A stretch of DNA of 64,000 bases from Amphirosellinia nigrospora (Eukaryota; Ascomycota; Sordariomycetes; Xylariales; Xylariaceae), in assembly GCA_004123355.1 (NCBI GenBank), contig SCHM01000004.1, positions 4,739,017 through 4,803,016 of the forward strand. The letters are read 5' to 3'. Made by a program: the position numbers and the translations under genes. Of this stretch, positions 48,184 to 59,083 are shown one piece after another. Positions within the stretch are counted from its first letter, which is position 1, and every line of letters starts with the position of its first letter. The notes below the pieces were generated by a model, which worked only from the letters and a program-made list of their open reading frames with translations, was not told the origin of the DNA and made no database searches.

Positions 48184-50241
48184 ATGGCACATATTCCGAC
48201 ACGAACATCGCGAATATTGCCCCTCGAGATCCTCTCTCCTCTCAGCCTCGAGACTACCGGCCTGGCGACGGCCCGCGCTCGCACCCGTTCGCTTGTGTCT
48301 CGAGAACGACGCGAGCGCCTTCATCGTCGACAAGCGCGTCCTTGCTGGCGAGCCAATCAACGGCGAGCTCAAGCTAGAGCTTTACTACGTCGTGGGTTGG
48401 CCCGACCCCTGCAGCGCGCGTCGCCATTCTAGCTACCAAGATCCTCGACTACGTTTCTCCCCGGACATTGGAGGATTGGGAATATAAGTGCTTGCTAGAA
48501 AAAGACGAGGAACAGGAGAAGGAGGAGGCGGCGCTACGGAGAAAGCAAGAGGAACGCGCCAGGGCCCAAGCAGCTTCTGCGCTAGCGACTGGTACATCGA
48601 CACCTAGCAGTAGTACGCCCGGGCAGAAGAAACGCGGGAGGCCGAGTAAGGCAGAGGTGCTGGCTCGCCACATCGCGCAACAAGCAAGCTTTGGACGACG
48701 AACTCGCAAACGTGCCCTTGCCATCTGCTAGCATGAATGGACCATCGTTGTCGACTCCACAGAAGAGTCTATCTCAAGCGGTGACATATATGGATATAGA
48801 TGAAACCGACACAAACGACGCAATATCTAGACAACTCCAGGGCGGTAGTGGAAGCGAAAGTGACAACGGATCTCAAATGGACGAGGAATTGGTAGATGTA
48901 GACGAGGCAAACGAGATAATAACTCCAGACACCGACACCGTGTTCACATCACTCGATTCTTTCCTTCCTGCCCATTCATCTCGAGGGTATGCTGAATCTC
49001 CCACCCCAAACCCACTAACATCAACCCAACAAGATCCGACCCAGTCTATTCTCCCTGTCCCGATCTTTTCCTTGCATTCCAATTCAAAGAATAGCCAAGT
49101 ATCGAGGCGGAAGACTCAGCTCACCACTCCTGTGCCAGTCCCGTCGTATCCTAGACAAGCGGGGAAGAAGCCGTCCGTACCGTCCAAGAAAATGACACCC
49201 GTCCCCCCCTCCCTTGCCACTCTCAAGGGTAAAGGTATCAAGACAGGCACATGCGGTAACCGTCACTCCCATACCGGCACCACTGTATCCTGCTCCAAAG
49301 CCAAAGCCACCGAGAGTACTGCATAAGCCGAAGTCAACCCCAATCCCACCTCCTCCGTATCCTGCTCCTGCTTCAAAACCGCCCAGAGTACAACATGAGG
49401 CGAAGTTAACTCCAATCCCACCACCCACGCATCCACCTCTACGGGAATCATCTACGAACCTAGAACCTAAGAAACCACCCAAGGTTACTTATACTCCTAT
49501 TCCTCCACCTCCGCTTCCGCCTCCAGGGCCATCCAAAAAGCCACATCAAATTACTTGTACACCTATACCGCCTCCCCCGCCATTTGTTGGTGACGGGGGT
49601 ACAGCGTCACGTAAGTGGGCAGGTTTTACTCCGCCGGCCATAGCCCCAGAAATCAGGCGACTAAGGGGGAGGCCGAGGCAGAAGATGATAGCAATGATCG
49701 GCACAATACCCCTTCAAGAGGTGCGACGCCAGGCCAAAAAAATCGGGGTTTCCACAAGAGAAAGCGATCGCAACTAGAAGAAGAGAAAGTATGGGAAGTC
49801 AAGAAGTTGGAAGATGACAAGGTCGTCGAGGTCAACGGCGAGTTAGTCCGGCACTTCAAAGTTCGCTGGAAGGGAAAATGGCCACCCGGGCAAAATCCAA
49901 CATGGGAACCCGAGGAATATATCTCAGAGCCTTTAGTTACTCGGTATCTAAAGGATAAAGCGGCGAAAGTAGTTCAGAACGGTTCATCGCCTAAGAAACC
50001 TAAGAAGAGTACCCCTGTTTTGAAGACGAAGTATTCGAGCGTCGCGGAAGCGTTTGAAGGCGAGGACGATGATCTACCAATGCTGAGTAGTAGTAGCTTA
50101 CTGGGTGACGCGCAAAATGAGGAAGACGATGACGAGGATGAGCATTTCCAAGTGACGGAGCAGACTCGACAGAATACGCCATTCCACAAGCCTCGCATTG
50201 ACCAAGCTTTGATTGCGGAGCTTGCGGCATCCTTTGCGTAG
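48184..50241 (+). CDS. Chromo-domain protein with AT-hook and proline-rich repeats (frame interrupted)
   Basis: A likely chromatin reader. ATG 48184 (MAHI...) is the probable start, but the first 40 codons pass through frame shifts. The N-terminal module has SAFIVDKRVLAGEPINGELK, ELYYVVGWPD, LDYVSPRTLEDWEYKCLLEK, followed by a Glu/Lys-rich coiled coil and an AT-hook-like KKRGRPSK. The middle is Ser/Asp-rich and then carries repeats built on TPIPPPPYPAPASKPPRV (about 49270-49590). The C-terminal chromo domain reads VWEVKKLEDDKVVEVNGELV, FKVRWKGKWPPGQNPTWEPE, with the aromatic cage positions W, W and W/Y that bind methyl-lysine. The acidic tail ends at 50241. About four single-base shifts lie between 48.2 and 49.6 kb. 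Combining a chromo domain with an AT-hook suggests a heterochromatin factor; relation to CDP-2-like proteins is only a guess. Confidence 0.75.
49270..49590 (+). repeat. Degenerate coding tandem repeat, proline-rich units
   Basis: Four to five units of about 24-28 residues, each with TPIPPPP or TPIPAP followed by a basic KPPRV or KPP segment. The unit is visible at both protein and DNA level (CCAATCCCACC...). Probably a flexible basic spacer before the chromo domain. Confidence 0.7.
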
Positions 50242-50864
50242 TTGTGTCAAAGTAAGCGCAGGCCTGGAATTATAACAGCTTTGCGCCATGATTATGAGAG
50301 AGGCGCGAAATTCATCTGCGGATTGCACTGAGGCGGCGAACTTGGAACACGATGCTTTACGTGTATATCCCGATATGGAGTCATGAGTTTTAGGCGGCGA
50401 TTACCTGGGTTACTCATAGGTTTAGAAACGGGCATAGCATGGGTTGGCCATAGGCCTATTATCACCATTACAATCATAGCTATTTCGTATTATCGACTCT
50501 ACAATGCTACTCCAGTCATCGAAAATAGTCCTGGCCGGTTTAATTGGCCCTGATGCATAACTATCCAAACCACAGGACATCTTTTCATGATTTTCTTTTT
50601 ATAACAGGGCGTATATTCGATATTTATATATCTAGCCCAGGGTATCTGCTCGTAGTAATAATGCATCGCGAATGTGAATAGAAATAGATAATGAGATGAA
50701 TCTGATCTTCTAACCCGCCCCTTAGTTACCCACGCTTCTGCTGGCCTAAATCAAAGAATCATCGCATTTATAACGCCCTCTTGTCCCATTTAACGAAGCT
50801 AATGACACATCGCGCCTTCCTATCCCATCGTCTTCCCTTGCCCGTCTGATATCAATGTCTTAAC
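50242..50864. other. Intergenic region between convergent genes
   Basis: About 620 bp between the chromo-domain gene and the RRM-like protein gene. AT-rich in part; no coding signal recognised. Confidence 0.6.
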
Positions 50865-52039
50865 TTAACCATCCAGCTCCTCCAGCGGCCCAGCGCAGCG
50901 ATCCGGTGCATAACGCACCCCGCAACCCCGGAATCTCCACGCGATCAAGCCACGCGCCCTCTCGGCCTGCGCAACGTCGCGGAACGCGACGCGCAGGACC
51001 CTCGTCGTGGCGGGTGGTGGTCTGGGCGTCTGCTTCGGTTCTAGTTTGTACATGTCGTTGTGGTCGACGATGACCCAGTCGTCGACGAGCATGTCTTCTA
51101 GCATCTCGTCATTGCTATCTTGCTGACCGTCCTCGTCCTCGTCCTCGTCGACTGTGATAACGACGTACTCGACGTCCCGCGTCTCCGTGAACGCCCAGAG
51201 GTTCCGCTCCGTGAAGAACCGGTCTAGGTCCCAGCAGAACAGATTTCCGCGCTCGGAATCTCGAGACATCGCGTCACGCCGCCGCTTACCACGCCGGGGA
51301 CGACCGAGGCACGGAGTGGGTAGGATGGCGTGCTCACGAGCGTCACGCGTGGGGCGACGCCGTGGATTGTGAGATTGTGGGATGTGTCGTTGATGTAACT
51401 CATGTAGGCGTGCGCGTCGCGGCCTAGGACGAAGGATACTGCCGCCGTGGTCCTATTCGCGCGCGCGACATGTAGGATGGGACCTCCGCGCACTTTGTCC
51501 AGGAGTTCGGGGTAGGTAGTATCCGGGTGCAGATCTGAGAAGACGATCATTCGCGATTGCGTAGTCGGGTCTTTGGTTGGATCGAAGGGGCGGTACAGCT
51601 CTTCTTTGAAAACGAGGGGGATACTGTTTAGATCGATTCGGCCCGATAGCTGGCTATGTGCTCGCGGTAGGCCGCGTCGCGCTCCGAGTCTGTGTCCCAG
51701 AATTGGGAGGTTATAATCTTGGGTTCCTCTTGGTGGTCTGCGCGATTGCTTGCTTTTCGGCCTCTGTGTGGATTTGTGACGGGGTGGTCGGGGTAGCTAA
51801 ATCTGGGGTTAGAGTCGAAGCTGGGGCTGAAGTCGTAGTCAGAGCTGATGTTCGTGAGGAAGTACGGGCAACCTCAAGCACCGGGGCCGTAAGAGACAGG
51901 GGAGCATCTGTATCGAGGAGATCGGTAGGATAAGCTTTCTCTTGAGTTTGGGCAGCGGGCTTGCGGATTATTAGACTAATGCGATGGGATCGATCTTATA
52001 CGAGTAGCCTGTCCCATCGCCAGGTAGAACAATCTTCAT
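50865..52039 (-). CDS. Conserved fungal RRM-like protein of unknown function (frame interrupted)
   Basis: On the minus strand, ATG 52039 gives MKIVLPGDGTGYSYKIDPIA; after shifts the frame continues through a Thr/Ser/Ala-rich linker to ITSQFWDTDSERDAAYREHIA, LNSIPLVFKEELYRPFDPTK, DPTTQSRMIVFSDLHPDT. LLDKVRGGPILHVARANRTT, AVSFVLGRDAHAYM and VSTPSYPL follow: a beta-alpha-beta pattern like a divergent RNA recognition motif. Then GNLFCWDLDRFF, AFTETRDVEYVVI, an acidic run (DEDEDEDGQQD) and a second folded stretch TRVLRVAFRDVAQAERARGL, ending LEELDG at 50865. The order MIVFSDLHP...VRGGPI... is shared by uncharacterised Sordariomycete proteins. At least three one-base shifts are needed (near 52015, 51710 and 51255). 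No known function; RNA binding is inferred. Confidence 0.6.
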
Positions 52040-52440
52040 AGACTGGAGAATAGTGTCGTACGTTTTAGATGCTCTTCTAGCTTCTGAATCTGGGAATTAC
52101 GGTTGTTGATCCTTGTTCTTACTACTTTCATACGCTTCACCTTTTCTTGGGCGTCGTCTATGATGGCATCGGCGAGCTCGGCAACAGAGGTCTGTATGAC
52201 ACCCTCTGGCCCAGTGCTAGAGTTACACGCATTGCAAGAGTTTGAGATATCTAGGAGCTCCGCGGTATCGAGCTCGTTTGTCAACTGTAAGATCTTGATC
52301 TGGTGTCTAGCGCGAGCTGCGACCTCTAATTCCTTGCTATCAGTGTGCCCAGGCCTCGAGACAAGGTCATCGAAGCGATCAATGGCAGCTTTCTTAATAG
52401 AGGAAGTGATAGTAGAATAACTGCTCTCTGAATTGCTCAT
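52036..52440 (-). CDS. Small coiled-coil hypothetical protein (134 residues)
   Basis: An uninterrupted frame from ATG 52440 (MSNSESSYSTITSSIKKAAI) to TGA at 52036. The sequence has heptad-like Leu/Ile spacing (ELEVAARARHQIKILQLTNE, KVKRMKVVRTRINNRNSQIQKLEEHLKR) that predicts coiled coil, with NSCNACNSS in the middle. I recognise no family. Its last codons overlap the first ATG of the next gene by four bases (ATGA). In a eukaryote this suggests either that the two open frames are parts of one gene, or that one of the starts is wrong. The even amino acid usage supports coding. Confidence 0.45.
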   Translation of the reverse strand: MSNSESSYSTITSSIKKAAIDRFDDLVSRPGHTDSKELEVAARARHQIKILQLTNELDTAELLDISNSCNACNSSTGPEGVIQTSVAELADAIIDDAQEKVKRMKVVRTRINNRNSQIQKLEEHLKRTTLFSSL

Positions 52441-53715
52441 TGTAAAAAGCTCGGATTTCTTAAGGTGAATGGCAAGGAGGGGCTGTGCAGGAGTGATATT
52501 AGGGGAATGGGCATCAGACCGAGTACCAGAGCGGGCGAAGAGCGAATAATTGCGAGCACTATTTATCGTCAGTATGGGACGTAGTGTGGGATTAAAACCT
52601 CAGAATGAGTTAATGAAGTGAATAGCAGGTGCGTAGAGATAATGCATGTGAGACGTTAATACTAGGTAGAGGCTAGAAAGGTAGATGGGTAAGAGTTTAA
52701 ATTGAGAAAGTTGGGAAAAGCTTGGGCGTACGCTAGCACAAGCAACAGGAAACCTTACTTATCGATTCTCAGCGTAAATGCCATGATGCTTGGAAGCTTG
52801 GTGAGTAGACATATGACTTATGTGCCGTTTTTGCGTAGTCTGTGATGAGTTATTGCTAGCTCGTAAGTGTTGAGGACCAGAAGGATAATCACCTCGTACG
52901 GTTTGAATTTGGATACTAGACATCTGAATCAGCATCGCAAACAAGAGACAAAGACGCGGTAGATGTGGCCATTCTCATCACGTAAAATATTGAGCTAGCG
53001 TTTGTTGATAACGGTGATGAGCGTGAGTACGATGTTGAAGGAAAGAGCGTAACCAGTACAGTACACTGTTAGAAATCTAGTCGAGTCCATAACATTCGCT
53101 GGTTCTCTAGATTATGTACTGTCATCACCGTGTCGACTTTATCACTAAAGATCTCATACCATCCCGTCAGGCGTTGGACATATCCTGAAGCTAGCTTCAC
53201 GAGAACTTACCATACTTACATTGGTGGGATACGATTACACTAGGATAGTGACACTACAGCATGCGCTCCTCCGGCAATAGATGCACAACAGGCGGGTATC
53301 TGAAGCAAGAAAAGTGCGAATTGGGGCGACTAAAAGGCGTAGTGATGAGTGGGAATAGTCGCTGAGTTATATATAGCCGGAAAGAGGGAAGGAGCTATTT
53401 AATCGTACATTACTTAATCCGGGCCTCAATATAGGATAACTGACGAATCTGAACGAACATAGCACCTTGTTTCGGGCATCGCTTCCTAAGGTTCCTCTGA
53501 AGGGCCCGAGGAGAGCTGCTAGCGTCTACCCATCATCCAGTTTCGAGCTCTGAGAATCACTGTAAGTGGTTGGAGTCAGTAATTACCACTTTAAGCTTGT
53601 GCGTAGCTGCCAGGAGATATGGGGAGCGCAGCATAGCTCAAATAGAAGCTTTGTTGCACACGAATACGGTTCGAACACAATGACACCGAGAGTAACTCAC
53701 TGCCTTCTCTCCCGC
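52441..53715. other. Intergenic region, no gene recognised
   Basis: About 1.3 kb between the coiled-coil ORF and the Zn2Cys6 gene. Short open frames only, without motifs. Confidence 0.5.
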
Positions 53716-55359
53716 CTAGATTCGCCATCTCTGATCCTGCTGTAGTTCTTTGAAACTGTCAAGAAATTGTAGAACCACCATTGCACCGTTCTGTTGCGTA
53801 GCAAACTGTTCCAAAAGAGCGATTTCCTCGGCATAGTCATATGGCGAGGCGTAAACGACATGTAAACAGAGACCCCACGCTGGGGCCGCCAAGTTTGCAG
53901 CGCACATTCCGGCACCCTGACTCCAGAAGTACGGAAGTGCATTGGCTACATTTCGGAGGTACGGTCCTGGGTTAATGTAGGCAGGAACCTCTAGTAGCGG
54001 GGGGTTATACACTGAAATAAGCGTTGAGTAAAGAACGACAAGGAGTGTCCAATATAATACCGTCATATGGGCGAGTAGTAAGTCAGAGGGACCGGTAGGA
54101 CTGATAGCTATGCCGTTGCTGTCATGGAATTCCGTCAAGGGGCCGGCCTCTCTAAGCCAGCCCTGAAGGCTTCCATCTAGACAGTGGCAAGCTCTCAGTA
54201 TGTCCGCGTGGAGTTTGGCTTTCCAAACACAGTCATCACAGCACCGCATCTCGTCCGCGTCAGCTAAGAGATCGCACATATCAGCCATAAGATCATAAAG
54301 CTTATCCATGTATGATTTAGGTTCCTTCTCCCAAGGTATTATTCTCCATTCGGGTGTGTTTAAAGGAAAGCGGCGTCGTTCTTTAATTGCTGCGATGAGC
54401 TATGGCTAACCTTAGCAAAGAGGGTGCCAGACCCTATGATTGGGGGCTGAACTCACAAGGGGGTATCGTCCATTCGTGAAAAGCTGATGGCTCACTGGAT
54501 CACTTAGAATCAGTTATTGCTATTTAGAGCCTATTTATATCTAGAAAGGGAATTATATCTACTACGACGTAAAATCGACTTATAGTCACTCACCGCCGGA
54601 CTGGTATGCGGAGGGGCTTCGTGCCTGGACGAGTGCAACTAGCCCACTTAGGTGACTGCGCCATTTGCGTTCCTGTAACACTACGTTCTCGTCGGCGCCG
54701 TGGAAAACCTATTGGGATTTGATCGTCAGCCCCAGTAAGCGAGATGCTAGTTTGGAGTATGACTGATCTTAGTGGCACGGGCTGGCTGGCTCACCTCAAA
54801 GAGACTTAACAGTTGACAAGTGGCCAGAGTTGAGTCATTTTGGGCTCGATATGGGACGGACAGCGCCATTTGGAGCTTGCGGAGGGCGAAACAGTACGAT
54901 TGAATGGCGTATTGCGATTGCCCAGCAGCAAACAAGCTAAAAGAAGGAAGTTGAATGGCTTTGTCGGAGGTGTGAAGCCCATGCGCGATCTCAATCCAAT
55001 CGCGAGATGGGCCCAAACCGTCCGCTGTCAAACTTCGGCCTTCGGGAAGATACTTCGTTAGAAACATGTCGATGTACTTTTCTATATATGCGGTCTGTGC
55101 TAGCCCATTCGGGAGGTGATATCGCTCCCGCCATCAAGCGGATGCTCAGACCTCGTTGGGGACACTTTTCGGTAGACAACAGCGATAGCTCCTGCTTTGG
55201 TAACTTGCGTGTGGTTGAGAAACACGACGTCCTTTTGATAGCCTCCGCATTCGAGTCCTGCATTGGAGCATTGGGTACAGGTCGGTCGTCCCCGTCACAT
55301 CCCTTCTTTCGCCTCCTACAAGTCGAACACCCTTTTGAACGACCGGGGACTCCAACCAT
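53716..55359 (-). CDS. Zn2Cys6 fungal-specific transcription factor (frame interrupted)
   Basis: ATG 55359 gives MVGVPGRSKGCSTCRRRKKG, then the cluster finishes in another frame as RPTCTQCSNAGLECGGY, so all six cysteines of a C6 zinc cluster (GCSTCRRRKKGC...TCTQCSNAGLEC) can be seen. Next come KDVVFLNHTQVT and, downstream, DKAIQLPSFSLFAAGQSQ, ALRKLQMALSVPYRAQNDST, LATCQLLSLFEV, an intron, VFHGADENVVLQERKWRSHL, SGLVALVQARSPSAYQSG and a C-terminal half of helices (MDKLYDLMADMCDLLADADE, LLVVLYSTLISVYNP) ending at 53716. This order matches the fungal-specific TF family with a DUF3468-like middle domain. One shift lies inside the zinc cluster (about 55290), others near 55060 and in the 54.6-54.8 kb region. 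Target genes cannot be inferred from context. Confidence 0.8.
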
Positions 55360-57370
55360 TGCGGCTCGCCGCCTAAATGAGCTAGATATTTCTATCAGCA
55401 GCGTACATTGCGTTTATGTGAAGAAACGATGTTGAGCTAAGGAGAAGCTCTACCTTGACCTAATGTTTACTTAGCAGCTGCGTTAGTCATACTGTATGGC
55501 GATCTCTCTTACTTCGCATAGGCGTAGAAGTAGATTTCACGAGTATAACCCTGAAAGAAAAGAAAAAATAAATCTCCTTCGCAAGTCACTTACAAAGTGT
55601 ATCAAAATCTAATGTCTCCTGAGTTTAGTTTCGATATCTCTGCACTAAGGCATTGTAGTAGGGGAATCTGACATAAGTCTGACCCGCTTAATCACGCGGT
55701 GCGCTAAGTAGAGGCAGCCAAAGCTGGCTAACCCAAATAGGTAGCAATATATGCACAATCTTACTTAAACTAGGCCTTAAGTTCCATACATCCCCACACA
55801 ACACAAGAAACAATGTTGGCCCTTTCCCGGCCGGTTCACGGTTCGGTACGATGGCCACGTGGTGGGCCACATGGGATGACAAGTGCTACTTCCTGCCTCC
55901 ATCTGACGTAGACATCTTTCTTGTAAAACATCCATCGTGAGGCTAGCAGTCGTTGTATGTTTTCATATCGTGTATACGCGGGGTCCAAATTCGTCCGTGT
56001 TTAATTACTTTCCGGTATACCTCCGACCTTCGGAACAGTCTGGAGTGTTACACACGTCCCGGAGCGCGACGATTGACGAGGCAGTGGATTCATTTTGGCC
56101 TCAAGTGATCAAATTGACTGTTTCATATTTTTTTTCCGTTCTCAATTATCAACTGTCAGTGCATTCGTGAGAGCATTGCATCGGGTCGAGTATCGCGTTC
56201 ATAACTACTACACAGACTAAGTGCCCTTTGTCTTTCGGACAGTCAGCGAGGCAGTACTAGATGGTGATTGCCGCAGCGGTGTGTCCAACGTCATCAGTCC
56301 CTCTAGAATACAACATAAATGCTATGGCTACATAACAGCCTCCGTCACACTTTTCAAGTGGTTGCCTGATTGTTGGGTCATCGATGGCCACCCCACCTAT
56401 CGGATATTGATCTAGAGTCGATGCCTAGGGGGCTAGCAGAAAACATATTTTATTGGGATACATGGCCCCAAACCATCCATAATTATGATATTATTCCTAA
56501 GAGAAGTCATATACTTCGTGTGCAGTGTATGAACCAACCTGATTCACTTGTGGCTACTAATGATTATTCCCCGGACGTCAAGGTTGTTGATCTTGACGGA
56601 TAGTACACATATATGTGCTTCTCACATAAAGCTATGTTCATGTGAAGTGGTCTATTTATATCAATATTTCCCTTCACTTTATTATCATTATCTATAGGTT
56701 TCTTACACTGAGGTTTTTTATGTTCAAACATCTTATTCAATCTTAATTCTTAATAGATAATCAACTGTCGAATCATTGCAGTATTTAGGTATGAATAAGC
56801 ATCGCCAGTAGTCATAGCCATTGTTAGGATATCTACTTAAGGTATCGTGTATTCTGATACTTTGCCCCAAAATGCTAATCACCTGCCTCCAGCTATAAAC
56901 ACGTATGTTTTTTGTCCTATGGGAACGTGTATCATCATAGCCAAAAATAAGACCTGGTATTTGTTAACCCTATTGAGTTCTCCCTTCCGTCACCCGTCCT
57001 CAGACTGTTGCACATGGTCACTTAACTCTCAAGTTGCTATGAACATTGATTGGTGCATTTCATCTCGTCTTGCCTAACGCAAACTCGAGATACAGGGCTC
57101 CAGGTATCACCGCCCAGCACCAAGGAAATGTCTTTGCCATCGCGCTTCTAAAGCACTCGCGTAATATCAGGACCTTCGTGTGAGCTACCCGTAGGGCACA
57201 GTATGACATCTATTGTTGCGCGAAGGTCTTAATACCCAATACCTATGGGCTACCCCCGGCTATATACATAGACCCCTGTCCCTTCGTCAGTCCCAGCGAG
57301 GCAGCACTGGCGATCCACGAAGTTGACGATAGTACTGCCAGAGCGGTGTGCCTAACGCCTACGAGACATA
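55360..57370. other. Intergenic region with a possible diverged repeat
   Basis: About 2 kb upstream of the DUF2306 gene and of the divergent Zn2Cys6 gene. A segment near 56222-56290 resembles one near 57285-57360 (shared AGCGAGGCAG and GCGGTGTG blocks). An open frame at 56370-56603 has fairly protein-like composition but no recognised family. Confidence 0.45.
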
Positions 57371-58587
57371 ATGCCCATCTTAAATCCCTCGTCCAAGATT
57401 ACGCGCGCAAGCAAGGCAAGAAATGTTTACAACGCGATCGGCTTCACTCAAGGCCATAATTTTGTTTTATGGGTTCTCTTCCTTGGAACCTTCCTGGGCT
57501 TCGCTCTTTATCGACTACAGTTTCTTGACTTCTATGGTGTTTTCTGTTCGACTACGCCCAAGTCCAAGTATAATCGTAAGTGGGAAAGGGGGGGGGGGGG
57601 TCACTAATATTAATCGAAAACACGCATATCTAACGATGGTATGATATAGATGCGGCTCCAGGCGAATGCTTTTATTGGCTCCAGAGGCCGTATTATATCG
57701 GGATTATTGTTCATCTTGCTAGTATTCTACCTGCTGCTATTCTTACCTGCATCCAGTTTACTCCAGTGATGCGTCGGAAGTTCCCAACTCTTCACCGAGT
57801 CAATGGACATGTCATCATTGTCCTAAGCATTGTGTCGATGGCGGGTGTTCTCGTTGTAGCCCCTCGGGCTTTCGGTGGCGGATGGGATATCCAAGCAATT
57901 ATTGGCGCTCTATTAGTTAGTTGTGAGTAAGATTGGGGCTTTTTAACCCTTCTGCCTGGATCTGTGCTTGTCTTAACGGCGCTGCTATATTGTACACAAT
58001 AAGAGTTGCTAACTCTCATTGGCAGTCCTAGGCGCTCTTTTCATGTCTTATCTCAGCATCAAGCGTCGCCGAATTGATCAGCATAGAGCATGGATGCTGA
58101 GGGCTTGGTTCTGGGTATGGATATCTGCGATGTTCCCAACTTGAACAAGAGTTAAGCCAACACATTTCTAGGCGGGTACCATTATAACTGGCAGGATCAT
58201 CAACATCCTTGTATTAAAAGTTCCGAAATCATCTATAAATTACGCTATGCCCTGCGACAAGATCGACTTTATGTTGCAGCATCGCACCTTGGACCTATAT
58301 CCCCAATGCGCCAGCTTCTACTCGGGAGAGAATCTACATCAGAATGCAGTGGTACGAGCCGAATTTAACAATCCTGCCTCTGTTGTAGAGATAGCGGCCG
58401 CCTTGGATTCAGCTTTTGGCATGGTGTACTCCATCGCGTTTCTTCTCCATATCGTCGGTGTTGAGATATATGTGAGCACTTCGTCTCATAATGTACTAAA
58501 TCAACACACTGACTAACTTTTGTTCAGCTTCACTTGACACAGTCCGAAGCCCGGCTCCTCCGTAACATCTCCTCAAGCTCTCAATAG
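57371..58587 (+). CDS. DUF2306 multi-pass membrane protein
   Basis: An intact five-exon gene: 57371-57575, 57650-57922, 58026-58114, 58172-58471 and 58528-58587, all in phase, giving 308 residues. It has a basic N-terminus, a first helix (FVLWVLFLGTFLGFALYRLQF), then YYIGIIVHLASILPAAILTC, TPVMRRKFPTLHRVNGHVII, VLSIVSMAGVLVV, the motif RRRIDQHRAWMLRAWFWAGT and a last helix SAFGMVYSIAFLLHIVGVEI. Conserved His in LHRVNGH and QHRAWM match DUF2306, a family of predicted membrane proteins of unknown function, common in Pezizomycotina. The first intron carries a 13-base G run. No signal peptide is seen, so it is probably a polytopic protein of an internal or plasma membrane. Confidence 0.85.
57588..57600 (+). 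repeat. Homopolymer run of 13 G
   Basis: An uninterrupted G run inside the first intron of the DUF2306 gene; likely to vary in length and hard to sequence accurately. Confidence 0.9.
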
Positions 58588-59083
58588 GGGCTCATAGAAG
58601 ATTCTTGTTTCGGAAACATTGCTCATAATTAACCAATTTGACGATTCTGAGGAGCGAACACAGCTCCTAAGCTCAAGTAAAATGAGGTGCTGATACTGGG
58701 TATAATCTGATGCGGCCTTGGCTTTATGTAAATGGTTGGGTGAGGGTGGGATACTATTTCCTAGGACGACTTCCTCTATCTCTATTAGCTTGCTACGTGC
58801 ATTTATACTAGAAGATTTACTATAGGGGTTAGTAGGGGTCCATATCTGTCATCATCGTATCATATAAATATCGCGAGTTTGCCAATGCTCGCTCGTTCGC
58901 AGAGAAGGTGTGTTGGAACATAACCAAATGAGTTTTATGCCAAAGCTGCAGATCAAAGCAGCGCTCATGATTGAATGCCATTTCAACGCAATTGAACTTA
59001 CGCGTATATCGCGAAGGCGAATCCATGCTTATATATATGAGTGCATGGATGGTATTAAATAATCTAACTCTACCGATCTTACC
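58588..59083. other. Intergenic region between convergent genes
   Basis: About 500 bp holding the 3' ends of the DUF2306 gene and the MFS transporter. Nothing else seen. Confidence 0.6.

Noticed and set aside
53640-53700. tRNA-like B box (GGTTCGA) near 53668
   Set aside because: No A box or cloverleaf can be drawn at the right distance.
56370-56603. 77-codon plus-strand frame with protein-like composition
   Set aside because: No family recognised, no upstream exon found and the start is unclear; mentioned only as part of the intergenic description.
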